Assembly: GCA_934352055.1 (NCBI GenBank)
Contig: CAKRJY010000021.1
Location: 1 to 12,478 of the forward strand
Origin: an uncultured Lachnospiraceae bacterium
Lineage (GTDB): Bacteria; Bacillota; Clostridia; Lachnospirales; Lachnospiraceae
Length of the DNA stretch: 12,478 nucleotides
Direction of reading: 5' to 3'
A program made the position numbers and the translations under genes. This document shows positions 6,021 through 12,478 of this stretch, piece by piece. How positions within the stretch are numbered: the stretch's first letter is position 1; every line of letters begins with the position of its first letter. The notes under the pieces are model-generated. The model ran no database searches. It worked only from the letters and a program-made list of their open reading frames with translations, and was not told the origin of the DNA.

Positions 6021-6048
6021 CTGACAGCATGGACTACCGAGTTATGAT
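6021..6048 (+). promoter_or_regulatory. Candidate promoter of the parAB operon
   Basis: CTGACA (6021-6026), a 16-base spacer and TATGAT (6043-6048). It is about 109 bp before parA and would transcribe the attenuator-like hairpin first. It was found by eye and other weak matches exist in this AT-rich stretch. Confidence 0.35.
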
Positions 6049-6105
6049 AAACCTTAAAGGACAATTCTGATCGCGAGATAAGAAAATTCAATTTCTGCAA
6101 CTTGG

Positions 6106-6133
6106 GGAGGCTCCGACAACGAGCGTCCTTTTT
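6106..6133 (+). terminator. Attenuator-like hairpin before parA
   Basis: GGAGGCTC (6106-6113) pairs with GAGCGTCC (6121-6128) with one internal mismatch across a 7-base loop, followed by T5. It lies only 24 bp before the parA start and just ahead of its ribosome site (AAAGGAG). It could stop upstream transcripts or attenuate the operon. Confidence 0.45.
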
Positions 6134-6156
6134 GTATTCATCGGAAAGGAGAAAAC

Positions 6157-6966
6157 ATGGATACGCAAATTATCAGTCTGGCAAACCAGAAGGGCGGCGT
6201 AGGAAAGACGACGACCTGCGCCAATTTGGGCATTGGTTTGGCGAGAGAAGGAAAGCGCGTGCTGCTGGTGGACTGCGATCCGCAAGCCAGCCTCACGCTC
6301 AGTTTGGGATGGAGGAAGCCGGAAACCCTGCCGGTGACGCTGGCTACGCTCATGGGCAGAATTCTTCAGGAACAGCCCGTTCATGCCGAAGAAGCGATTC
6401 TGCATCATGCGGAAGGGGTGGACCTGATTCCCGGCAACATTGCCTTGTCCGGCGTGGAAGCGTCGCTGGATACACGGCAGAATGTGCTGAAACGGGTGCT
6501 GGACGATTGCAGAAAAAACTACTCCCATGTGCTGCTGGATTGTATGCCGTCGCTGGGTATGATGACGATCAACGCACTGGCAGCGGCGGACAGCGTGCTG
6601 ATTCCGACCATACCGCATTATTTGTCGGTGGATGGACTGGGCAAGCTGATGGAAAGCATCGGCAGGATGCGCCGGGGATTGAACAGAGGGCTACGGGTTG
6701 AAGGTATCCTCATTACAATGGCAAGTCGGACGACGTATGCCCGTGAAATCAGCGAATTGCTTCGGACACAGTACGGAACAAAGATTAAGGTGTTTGATAC
6801 GGTGATCCCGCACTCCATCAGAGCGGCGGAGTGCAGCGCCGAAGGGAAAAGCATCTTCGCGTATGATCCGAAGGGCAAGGTCGCGCAGGCGTACAGCGCG
6901 CTGACGAAAGAGGTGATTCAGCATGAAAAGCAGCGCCAGAAACATCGAACTGAAATCGGTCGATGA
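6157..6966 (+). CDS. parA: ParA/Soj-type partition ATPase
   Basis: A 269-residue P-loop ATPase of the ParA/MinD family. The deviant Walker A motif is K12-GGVGKTT with signature lysine K12 and catalytic K17. The A' motif is VLLVDCDPQAS with D39 and D41, and Walker B is HVLLDCMPS with D128. ParA dimerises on ATP, binds DNA non-specifically and moves ParB-bound DNA; on ICEs and plasmids it supports inheritance of the element. The start has AAAGGAG 8 bases upstream. The length is normal for the short Soj-like group, with no N-terminal HTH. Its last 44 bases overlap parB in another frame, so the two are translationally linked. The gene is more GC-rich than the cargo to its left, marking entry into the backbone of the element. 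Confidence 0.95.
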   Translation: MDTQIISLANQKGGVGKTTTCANLGIGLAREGKRVLLVDCDPQASLTLSLGWRKPETLPVTLATLMGRILQEQPVHAEEAILHHAEGVDLIPGNIALSGVEASLDTRQNVLKRVLDDCRKNYSHVLLDCMPSLGMMTINALAAADSVLIPTIPHYLSVDGLGKLMESIGRMRRGLNRGLRVEGILITMASRTTYAREISELLRTQYGTKIKVFDTVIPHSIRAAECSAEGKSIFAYDPKGKVAQAYSALTKEVIQHEKQRQKHRTEIGR

Positions 6967-7849
6967 TCTTTTTGCAACGGAGGAAATTCGAGAAGATGCT
7001 CAACGGGAAAAGGTACAGAATATCCCTTTAGGAGAGTTGCATCCGTTCAAGAATCATCCCTTCAAGGTTAAGGACGATGCGGCGATGAAGGACACAGTGG
7101 ACAGCGTGCGCGAGTATGGCGTGCTTGTTCCCGCGATTGCGCGTCCTGACCCTGTCGGCGGCTATGAGCTGATCGCTGGTCACAGGCGGCATCATGCTTC
7201 CGAACTGGCAGGCAAGGAAACCATGCCGGTCATCATTCGTGATCTTGACGACGATGCTGCTACAATTATCATGGTGGATAGCAATTTGCAGCGTGAGGAA
7301 CTGCTGCCGAGTGAACGGGCTTTTGCTTATAAAATGAAGCTCGAAGCACTCAAACATCAAGGCGCACGGACAGATTTAACTTCTGTCCAACTTGGACAGA
7401 AGTTGAGTGCTAGAGATCAAGTGGCAAAAGCTGCTGGAGAAAGTGCGATTCAAATTCAACGATTTATTCGTCTAACAGAACTGATTCCTGAACTCCTAGA
7501 CATGGTAGATGAACATAAAATTGCGCTTAACCCTGCTGTTGAGTTATCCCATTTGAAAAAGGAGGAGCAGACGCTTCTGCTTGAAGCGATGGATAGCGAA
7601 CAGGCAACGCCGTCACTTTCTCAGGCACAACGATTAAAGAAATTCAGCCAGCAGAAGATGCTTTCCCTTGACGTGATACGGGCGGTCATGAGCGAAGAAA
7701 AGAAAACCGACCTTGATCGGGTGACGCTGAAAAATGAAACGCTGCGCAGGTATTTCCCGAAATCCTATACGCCCAAGCAAATGGAAGATACCATCATCAA
7801 GCTGCTGGAAGGCTGGTGTAAAAAGCGGCAGCTTTCGCAGGAACGATGA
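6923..7849 (+). CDS. parB: ParB/Spo0J-type partition protein
   Basis: A 308-residue protein starting inside parA with GAGGTGA 7 bases before the ATG. The N-terminal CTP-binding (ParB/Srx-like) fold shows G86-HRRHHA92 and the following N121-LQRE. The downstream ELLPSERAFAYKMKLEAL leads into the central HTH region (about 150-230), here QIQRFIRLTELIPELLDMVD. ParB binds centromere-like parS sites, spreads as a CTP-dependent clamp and stimulates ParA. The C-terminus (about 240-308) is probably the dimerisation or helical region. Bases from about 7370 to 7560 are visibly poorer in G+C at third positions than the rest of the gene and begin at a 27-bp palindrome (7378-7404), so this gene may be a recombination mosaic. 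The domain order is otherwise complete. Confidence 0.93.
   Translation: MKSSARNIELKSVDDLFATEEIREDAQREKVQNIPLGELHPFKNHPFKVKDDAAMKDTVDSVREYGVLVPAIARPDPVGGYELIAGHRRHHASELAGKETMPVIIRDLDDDAATIIMVDSNLQREELLPSERAFAYKMKLEALKHQGARTDLTSVQLGQKLSARDQVAKAAGESAIQIQRFIRLTELIPELLDMVDEHKIALNPAVELSHLKKEEQTLLLEAMDSEQATPSLSQAQRLKKFSQQKMLSLDVIRAVMSEEKKTDLDRVTLKNETLRRYFPKSYTPKQMEDTIIKLLEGWCKKRQLSQER
7378..7404. repeat. Perfect palindrome inside parB, possible partition site
   Basis: AACTTCTGTCCA and TGGACAGAAGTT are perfect 12-bp complements around a 3-base centre, ACT. The palindrome encodes LTSVQLGQKL of ParB. It differs from the chromosomal parS consensus (TGTTTCACGTGAAACA). Candidate uses are an element-specific ParB site, an operator or an mRNA hairpin. 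Confidence 0.6.
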
Positions 7850-7863
7850 TGAATCATAAGTGC

Positions 7864-7892
7864 TTGCGAAATCATAAGCAACGTGATAAAAT
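7864..7892 (+). promoter_or_regulatory. Promoter of the Rpn-family gene
   Basis: TTGCGA (7864-7869), a spacer of exactly 17 bases and TAAAAT (7887-7892), placed between the parB stop and the Rpn gene. With the terminator at 8985-9015 it makes the Rpn gene an independent unit. Confidence 0.55.
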
Positions 7893-7946
7893 AAACTTGA
7901 AATAGAGCATGGACGAATGAAACGATGGCTTAAAGGAGAGAAAAAC

Positions 7947-8954
7947 ATGTCCATTCAGGATACGGCAACCAAACAGTATGTTTCGGAAGCAGAGGTGTTT
8001 GCGGACGCTTTTAACTACCTGATTTATGATGGCGAACAGGTCATTAAGCCGGAACAACTGACCGATATGGATACAACGCAGTACGTGATTCCATATCATG
8101 AAGATGAAAAAGGCAAGCCGGAAGCAACACAAAAATACCGCGATACGCTCAAAACGCTGGCGGTCAAGACGGATGATCGGTACACCTATCTCGTGCTGGG
8201 AATAGAGAATCAGAGCCATGTGCATTATGCCATGCCGGTTCGTAACATGCTGTACGATGCCATGCAGCTCGAAAAGCAGGTGCGTGATCTGGCAAGTCAG
8301 CATCGTAAGGAAGGAAAAACCGGCACGTCGGAAGAATATCTTTCTGGTATGAGGGAAGAGGATCGGCTGTCCCCCGTGATTACGCTGGTCATTAACTTTG
8401 GCGGAAAGAAATGGGATGCGCCGCTCAGCCTGCGCGAGATGTATGGAGAGCAGCCGGAAAAGGTTCTTCCGTTTATTCAGGACTATCGGGTTTTCATGAT
8501 TGACCCGATGGAGATGAGCGACAATGACCTTCAGAAGCTGAACAGCAGTCTGCGTGAGGTGCTGGCGTATATCAAATACCAGCGGGATAAGGCACAGATG
8601 GAAAAGCTGCTGAATGAGGATTCTAAGTTCAGCTGTCTGGAAACAAATGCGGCTCTGGTTATCAATGCTATGACAAACGCAGGAATTACGATTGACCCGA
8701 ACAAGGAGGCTGTAAATATGTGTGAAGCGATTCGGCAGATGGTTGATGAAGGAATCATGCTGGGCGAAAAGCGCGGTGAAGAACGCGGCGAAAAGCGCGG
8801 TGAAGAACGTGGCGAGAAGCGCGGTGAAATGCAGAAGGCACTGGATATTGCGCGGCGTATGCTTGAGAAAAACTACCCTATGGAGCAGGTTGTTGATCTA
8901 ACGATGCTGACAAAACAGGAAGTTGAAGAATTGAGCAGAACGATCAAGCAGTAA
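7947..8954 (+). CDS. Rpn-family recombination-promoting nuclease / PD-(D/E)XK transposase-like protein
   Basis: The ATG at 7947 follows AAAGGAGAG and gives 335 residues. An in-frame ATG at 7917 has no ribosome site and is rejected. The N-terminal half has the Rpn hallmarks: KYRDTL (D65) and LVLGIENQS (E87, Q89), the D...ExQ core of this PD-(D/E)XK nuclease group, followed by MPVRNMLYDAMQ and later LITLVINFGGKKWD-type strands (here PVITLVINFGGKKWDAP). Family members cut DNA and raise RecA-independent recombination. The region at 273-294 is a run of GEKRGEER repeats, the charged helical spacer usual in this family. The last 40 residues (MLEKNYPMEQVVDLTMLTK) form the common C-terminal helix pair. 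It has its own promoter and terminator and sits between parB and the HTH gene, so it looks like a hitch-hiking insertion. Confidence 0.85.
   Translation: MSIQDTATKQYVSEAEVFADAFNYLIYDGEQVIKPEQLTDMDTTQYVIPYHEDEKGKPEATQKYRDTLKTLAVKTDDRYTYLVLGIENQSHVHYAMPVRNMLYDAMQLEKQVRDLASQHRKEGKTGTSEEYLSGMREEDRLSPVITLVINFGGKKWDAPLSLREMYGEQPEKVLPFIQDYRVFMIDPMEMSDNDLQKLNSSLREVLAYIKYQRDKAQMEKLLNEDSKFSCLETNAALVINAMTNAGITIDPNKEAVNMCEAIRQMVDEGIMLGEKRGEERGEKRGEERGEKRGEMQKALDIARRMLEKNYPMEQVVDLTMLTKQEVEELSRTIKQ
8763..8828 (+). repeat. 24-bp in-frame tandem repeat in the Rpn gene
   Basis: Two 24-bp units at 8763-8786 and 8787-8810, differing by one base, plus a partial third to 8828. They encode GEKRGEER. Such arrays change copy number by slippage without shifting the frame because the unit is 8 codons. 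Confidence 0.85.
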
Positions 8955-8984
8955 TCCTCAGCAGGAAAAGTGAAAATATTCTGC

Positions 8985-9015
8985 AAGGCGTTTACCGAAA
9001 GGCGAACGCCTTTTT
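8985..9015 (+). terminator. Terminator of the Rpn gene
   Basis: AAGGCGTT (8985-8992) and AACGCCTT (9005-9012) are perfect 8-bp complements around a 12-base loop and end in T5 at 9011-9015. It lies 31 bp before the next start codon. Confidence 0.8.
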
Positions 9016-9045
9016 CTATACCCACGAGAAGGGAGGTGAAGCAAA

Positions 9046-9954
9046 ATGACCGTAGTCTTTCGAGTTGTCAAAACCAAAAACTACACGATGATGTCCAATC
9101 AGCATTTGAAGGATAAACGCCTGACGCTCAAAGCAAAAGGGCTGATGTCGGTGATGCTGTCCCTGCCGGAGAACTGGGATTATACGCTGCGGGGGCTGTC
9201 GGCAATCAGCAAAGAGGGCGTGGACGCGATCAGCGAAGCCGTCAAGGAGTTGGAGCGTTCGGGCTATGTGATCCGAAATCGAAAACGGGACGAGCGCGGA
9301 CGGCTGAGTGGGACGGAGTACCTGATCTACGAGGACTGCCACATGAACAGCCAGCCCGCGCCGAACGCGCCTGAGCCGGAAAAACCAAAACAGGAAAATC
9401 CAAGATTGGAGAATCCGGTTCAGGAAAAGCCTGTGCAGGAGAATCCAAAGCAGGAAAATCCCGCACAATTAAATACGAATAGATCAAACACGAATTCAGA
9501 AAAAACGTATCCACCAAATACCCAAGGAGAAAATCCTTATCCATCAATCCATCCCAAAGAAAGGCAGGAAGACGTTGCGGCGATTCGGGACAGCGTGCGG
9601 TCGCAGATCGGGTATAGTTGCCTTGTCACGCCGTATAACCGGGATCGGATGGATGAGATTGTCGAGCTGATGGTGGAAATCCTCTGCACCGGCAGGAAAG
9701 CGATCACGATTTCCGGGGCGGAGTACCCCGCCGAACTGGTTAAGGAGCGGATGCGCAAGATCAACAGTATGCACATCGAGTACATCTTCGGATGCCTTGA
9801 GCAGAACGCGAGCCGCGTCCGCAACATCAAGAAATATCTGCTGACCACGCTGTTCAACGCGCCCGCGACGATGGGCAATTATTACGACGCGCAGGTGCGA
9901 TACGACCAGCGAAAGCGGCAGGAAGATTATGAAAACTGGCTGGACGAGCTTTAG
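9046..9954 (+). CDS. HTH / DUF6017-like replication-initiator-type protein
   Basis: A 302-residue protein with a very strong site, GGGAGGTGA, before the ATG. The N-terminal ~95 residues form a winged helix: KNYTMMSNQHLKDKRLTLKA, then SLPENWDYTLRGLSAIS, then a wing ending GTEYLIYE. This is the pattern of ICE and plasmid initiator or DnaD-like helix-turn-helix proteins. Residues 114-139 are five KQENP-type pentapeptide repeats within a flexible Pro/Asn/Gln linker running to about 170. The C-terminal domain (about 175-285: IRDSVRSQIGY, VELMVEILCTGRK, MHIEYIFGCLEQNASRVRN, KKYLLTTLFNAP) matches my recollection of DUF6017 proteins that follow parA-parB in clostridial ICEs. The role is probably replication or maintenance of the circular element (inference). 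It lies 16 bp upstream of the next gene. Confidence 0.8.
   Translation: MTVVFRVVKTKNYTMMSNQHLKDKRLTLKAKGLMSVMLSLPENWDYTLRGLSAISKEGVDAISEAVKELERSGYVIRNRKRDERGRLSGTEYLIYEDCHMNSQPAPNAPEPEKPKQENPRLENPVQEKPVQENPKQENPAQLNTNRSNTNSEKTYPPNTQGENPYPSIHPKERQEDVAAIRDSVRSQIGYSCLVTPYNRDRMDEIVELMVEILCTGRKAITISGAEYPAELVKERMRKINSMHIEYIFGCLEQNASRVRNIKKYLLTTLFNAPATMGNYYDAQVRYDQRKRQEDYENWLDEL
9385..9459 (+). repeat. 15-bp in-frame repeats encoding KQENP-type pentapeptides
   Basis: Five tandem 5-codon units (PKQEN, PRLEN, PVQEK, PVQEN, PKQEN) form part of the linker between the winged helix and the C-terminal domain. The units have diverged at the DNA level, so they are old or under protein-level constraint. Confidence 0.75.
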
Positions 9955-9969
9955 AAAGGAGTGGTGTCC

Positions 9970-10344
9970 ATGAAAAACTATTTTCAATTCGCCTGCGAGC
10001 TTGAACCCATCGACCGATTCCCAGGCTGCATGAGCAAAGACGACCTGCTTGAGAACCTGCTGCGGCAGGACACGCAAGCAGGTTTTCTTTTGCCCGAAAA
10101 GCGGCCGGAAACCGCGCTGCGAGTGATGCAGCTGGAGCAGGAAGCCGAGCAGCGGACGTGCGAGATCAGCGGCGGCTGGTTTCCCAGACGGGTGCTGTTC
10201 TTCGCTGTGCCGCCGGTGGACGGGAAGGCCTGCCAGCTCTGCGCGCTGACGCAGATTGAATCGGGCAAATGCTACCTGTTCACGCCGGACTGTACGCCGA
10301 TTCTGGTCTACGTTATACAGGGCAGGAAGCTGTACTGCCTGTGA
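9970..10344 (+). CDS. Small protein of unknown function in the ICE backbone
   Basis: A 124-residue protein. The ATG at 9970 is 8 bases after AAAGGAG; a GTG at 9961 overlaps that site and is unlikely. I do not recognise the family. No signal peptide or membrane helix is seen. The N-terminal part is acidic and helical (CMSKDDLLENLLRQ, ALRVMQLEQEAEQR). The C-terminal half reads like an antiparallel beta domain (RRVLFFAVPP, ESGKCYLFTPDC, PILVYVIQGRKLYCL) with five of the protein's seven cysteines (C7, C20, C53, C78, C81, C91, C98, C123 include all that I count by eye, so the number is approximate). It lies between the initiator-like gene and srtB with gaps of 15 bp each side, so it is co-transcribed with them. 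Confidence 0.75.
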   Translation: MKNYFQFACELEPIDRFPGCMSKDDLLENLLRQDTQAGFLLPEKRPETALRVMQLEQEAEQRTCEISGGWFPRRVLFFAVPPVDGKACQLCALTQIESGKCYLFTPDCTPILVYVIQGRKLYCL

Positions 10345-10359
10345 GAGAGGGGGAACATC

Positions 10360-11244
10360 ATGAAGAACAAACGCCCGGATTCGCCCTCGATTTTCCTTGC
10401 GGCGGCAATGGCTATGGCGGGCGCGGCGATGCTGCTCTGCCCGCTGATTGGACAAAACACCGAAATGAATCAGAGCGCGACGGAGTACGACGACCTGCGC
10501 GTTCAGCTCAAAAGCGAGGAGCAGGCAGCGGACGTGCCGGAAAGGGCGAACGGAAGCGCCCTTCGCCGGATGTTGGATGCGGTGGGCTTTCCAAGCGAAA
10601 CGCAAGCGCCGCTCGAATTGCCCGAACAGGATGAATCCCCGCCTGAGATTGAAACCGGGACGGGCGCAGACCTTGCAGCGTGTCTGGCGCAGAACGGCGA
10701 CTTCATCGCATGGATCAAAATTCCCGGCACGAACGTGGATTACCCCGTCGTTTGGACAGACGACGCAGAGTATTATCTGCATCACACGTTCAGTGGAAAG
10801 CAGGGCGCAGCGGGAACGCTGTTTTCGCTGATGAAAACGGATTACAGCATCCCCAGCCGGAACATCGCCATTTACGGGCATCACCTCAAATCCACCGGCG
10901 AGAAGATGTTCACATCGCTTATGCGGTACAAGGACGCGGATTTCTACGCCGGACACGAAACCGTGCTGCTCGACACGCTGTATGAAAGCGGCGCATACCG
11001 CATTTTCGCCGTGTTGAATTTTCACAGCGGAGAATGGGACGCTTCGCAGGCGGATTTTGAAAGTGACGCGGCGTTTCAGAAATTTATCCAGTACGCAAAG
11101 AGAAACGCGCTGTACGACACGGGCGTGACGGTCGATGCGGAGGATTCCATCCTCACGCTGATTACCTGTGACCGAAGCTATGGCGGCAAAGCTGGACGGT
11201 TTGCAGTCATGGCGGTGCTTGAAAAAAGCAGGAGGAGCTTATGA
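10360..11244 (+). CDS. srtB: Class B sortase
   Basis: A 294-residue transpeptidase. Residues 11-30 are an N-terminal membrane anchor (IFLAAAMAMAGAAMLLCPLI), followed by a linker to about 105 and the sortase barrel. Catalytic residues are visible: H174 in NIAIYGHHLK, C270 in LTLITC, and R280 in GGKAGRF, with the 10-residue Cys-to-Arg spacing known for class B sortases. KSTGEKMFTSLMRY after the histidine is also typical of SrtB. It cleaves a C-terminal sorting motif and links the protein to the wall or to another pilin subunit. The next gene is a thioester adhesin, the likely substrate, although its sorting signal lies outside the window. The stop overlaps the adhesin start as ATGA, indicating coupled translation. 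The ribosome site, AGAGGGGG, is weaker than its neighbours'. Confidence 0.93.
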   Translation: MKNKRPDSPSIFLAAAMAMAGAAMLLCPLIGQNTEMNQSATEYDDLRVQLKSEEQAADVPERANGSALRRMLDAVGFPSETQAPLELPEQDESPPEIETGTGADLAACLAQNGDFIAWIKIPGTNVDYPVVWTDDAEYYLHHTFSGKQGAAGTLFSLMKTDYSIPSRNIAIYGHHLKSTGEKMFTSLMRYKDADFYAGHETVLLDTLYESGAYRIFAVLNFHSGEWDASQADFESDAAFQKFIQYAKRNALYDTGVTVDAEDSILTLITCDRSYGGKAGRFAVMAVLEKSRRSL

Positions 11245-12478
11245 AACACAAATTCAAGCGTCTTTTGTCTTTGCTGCTGTCGCTGACGATGCTGACGGCG
11301 GCGCTGCCCATGTCGGTATGGGCGGAAGAAACGGGATTTGCCCAAGCGACCGGCGCGGAAGCAGAGCTTCCGAATGAGTCGGAAGAAACAGCCGCGCCGG
11401 AACTGCCGAGCGAACCGCCGGAAGCAACGGCAGAGCCTGAGCTTCCAAGTGAGCCAACGAATACTCCGGCAGAAAACGAACTGCTAGAGAATACGACAGA
11501 GCCGACTCCACAGGCTACGGAAGAACCCCTGCCAACGCCTGAACCCGAAGCGGCGTATCAGGCGGGCATGTTCGTTCTCGTCACGGAAAGCACGCGCGTG
11601 TTTTCGGATGTGGACGAGACGGCGGATGCGGAGTATGGCGAGCTGTACGACGGCAGTTTTGTCCGCACCGCAAACGTCCGGGTGGAAGAAGTCCGGCAGG
11701 ACGGCATGGGGCGAACATGGCTGCTGGTGCGCTATCTGTACGGCGAGGAAGAACCTGATGGAGAGATGGCATGGACGGACACGGCGACGGTCTGGGTGAT
11801 GGCGGAGGAAACCCAGCCGTCCGATGCGGCAGATTATGACGTGACGGCTTACGCCTTCCCGTTTACGCCGGTGGAGCTGTACGCGGCGAATAACCCGCCG
11901 AGATTGCAGACGCTCAGCGGCAACACGGGCGAGTTTTACGCGGGGCAGACGGTATACGCCTATTCCATGCATGACGACGTGCAGATTGCGTCGCTCAAAA
12001 ACTATGGCGCGATTTACGCGACAAGGCATTATATCAACGAGCATGTGGTCTATTGCCTTGAACATACGATGAACAGCCCCGGCATCCGAAATAACCCGGA
12101 AGGTCCGTACAAGGTCGTCGATCTGGCGCAGTACGGGCAGACGGCAGGCTACTCCGGCATCATATACGGCGAAAAGACGATGCACGCCATCGGCTGGGTG
12201 CTGCGGCACACGTTCCCCTACATGGGGCTTGACCGTTACGAGGACGAATGCCTTGAATGGTCGAGAGCGGCAGGGCAGTTTGCCATCCGGGAAGTAATCA
12301 AGCAGCTGGAAGGTTCGCAGTACGTCCGCGATTACTGGCACATGGACGAGTTCTACCGCGCGACGGGACAAGCGCCGAAGGAATATCTCGAATATGCGCG
12401 CTGGCTGGCGGCAAACGCCCTGACCTATGCGCAAATGACCGGCGAAATCACGGTGTCGAATGTGTCCGTATCCGTCGC
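11241..12478 (+). CDS. Thioester-domain surface adhesin, 3' end outside window
   Basis: The frame from the ATG at 11241 (AGGAGG ahead of it) stays open to the window end, 412 codons. Residues 1-28 are a signal peptide (KRLLSLLLSLTMLTAALP, then SVWA before Glu29). Residues 30-105 are a Pro/Glu/Thr-rich spacer with repeated ELPSEP, suited to wall crossing. Residues 106-165 look SH3-like (AGMFVLVTESTRVFSDVDE to RTWLLVRYLY). From about 230 comes a thioester (TQXA-type) domain: C272 in VVYCLEHTMNSPG and Q346 in AAGQFAIREVI are the pair expected to form the internal Cys-Gln thioester that lets such adhesins bind covalently to host or partner surfaces. Full-length relatives continue into Cna-B-type isopeptide repeats and an LPxTG-like end; neither is visible here. 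Coupled by ATGA to srtB, its probable anchoring enzyme. Confidence 0.85.
   Translation, partial: MKHKFKRLLSLLLSLTMLTAALPMSVWAEETGFAQATGAEAELPNESEETAAPELPSEPPEATAEPELPSEPTNTPAENELLENTTEPTPQATEEPLPTPEPEAAYQAGMFVLVTESTRVFSDVDETADAEYGELYDGSFVRTANVRVEEVRQDGMGRTWLLVRYLYGEEEPDGEMAWTDTATVWVMAEETQPSDAADYDVTAYAFPFTPVELYAANNPPRLQTLSGNTGEFYAGQTVYAYSMHDDVQIASLKNYGAIYATRHYINEHVVYCLEHTMNSPGIRNNPEGPYKVVDLAQYGQTAGYSGIIYGEKTMHAIGWVLRHTFPYMGLDRYEDECLEWSRAAGQFAIREVIKQLEGSQYVRDYWHMDEFYRATGQAPKEYLEYARWLAANALTYAQMTGEITVSNVSVSV

Larger units (their letters stand above)
5780..6156. other. Intergenic region between secreted-protein module and par operon
   Basis: No gene is supported. The stretch holds the second palindromic element, a candidate promoter at 6021-6048 and an attenuator-like hairpin at 6106-6133. 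A 75-codon frame at 5843-6070 reads through the palindromes and lacks a ribosome site, so it is treated as fortuitous. Confidence 0.6.

Noticed and set aside
5843..6070. 75-codon frame (MAVFLHIIISGYMQ...)
   Set aside because: It reads directly through the palindromic repeat, has no ribosome site, and its sequence follows from the repeat.
6102..6701. 199-codon plus-strand frame overlapping parA
   Set aside because: It is an alternate frame of a clear parA gene with intact Walker motifs and a good start.
7917..7946. Earlier ATG for the Rpn gene
   Set aside because: No ribosome site precedes it, whereas AAAGGAGAG lies correctly before the ATG at 7947.
8763..8828. Tandem 24-bp units as a CRISPR array
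   Set aside because: The units are contiguous without spacers and encode an in-frame charged protein repeat.
9544..11025. 493-codon minus-strand frame
   Set aside because: It is a shadow opposite the DUF6017-like, small unknown and srtB genes, all of which have motifs and ribosome sites; long antisense frames are common in GC-rich sequence.
11484..12434. 316-codon minus-strand frame
   Set aside because: It lies opposite the thioester adhesin, whose signal peptide, spacer and Cys/Gln pair establish the plus frame as real.

Overview
The window looks like part of an integrative and conjugative element (ICE) or similar island from a gut-type Clostridia (Bacillota) genome. The support is strong AAGGAGG-type ribosome sites, a ParA/ParB pair, a helix-turn-helix initiator-like protein of the kind found beside them in clostridial ICEs, and a class B sortase coupled to a thioester-domain surface adhesin. 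No rRNA, tRNA, CRISPR array or complete transposase is visible. The species cannot be named from this sequence alone.

Layout. (1) 1-554: the 3' part of a gene for a protein with two excisionase-like HTH domains, plus its terminator. (2) 584-3408, minus strand: a two-gene accessory island, fic (Fic-domain AMP-transferase) followed 14 bp later by a 553-aa protein with an HEPN-type RNAINH motif and a C-terminal SEC-C zinc motif. Its promoter is embedded in a doubly palindromic repeat. (3) 3434-3645: a diverged, frameshifted copy of the end of gene 1 and its terminator, so the island is bracketed by direct repeats. (4) 3876-5779: a strongly structured leader RNA, a 7-codon lysine-rich mini-ORF, a small secreted protein, a leaky terminator, and a membrane-anchored extracytoplasmic protein. 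(5) 5780-6156: gene-free, with a second copy of the palindromic repeat, a possible promoter and an attenuator-like hairpin. (6) 6157-12478, plus strand and more GC-rich: parA, parB, an Rpn-family nuclease with its own promoter and terminator, the HTH/initiator-like gene, a small unknown gene, srtB, and the start of a large thioester adhesin that runs off the window.

How the parts fit. ParA/ParB and the HTH protein would maintain or control the element. The sortase and adhesin would decorate the donor cell surface for contact or attachment. The Fic/HEPN pair is accessory cargo that looks like a toxin or defence module. The secreted protein and its partner form a separate export-type module. 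The most novel candidate is the fic-HEPN-SEC-C operon: in established HEPN/MNT systems an AMP-transferase controls a HEPN ribonuclease, and here a Fic enzyme could play that part (inference).

Limits: everything was read by eye from the sequence. Family names rest on motifs, and no database search or structure prediction was run.
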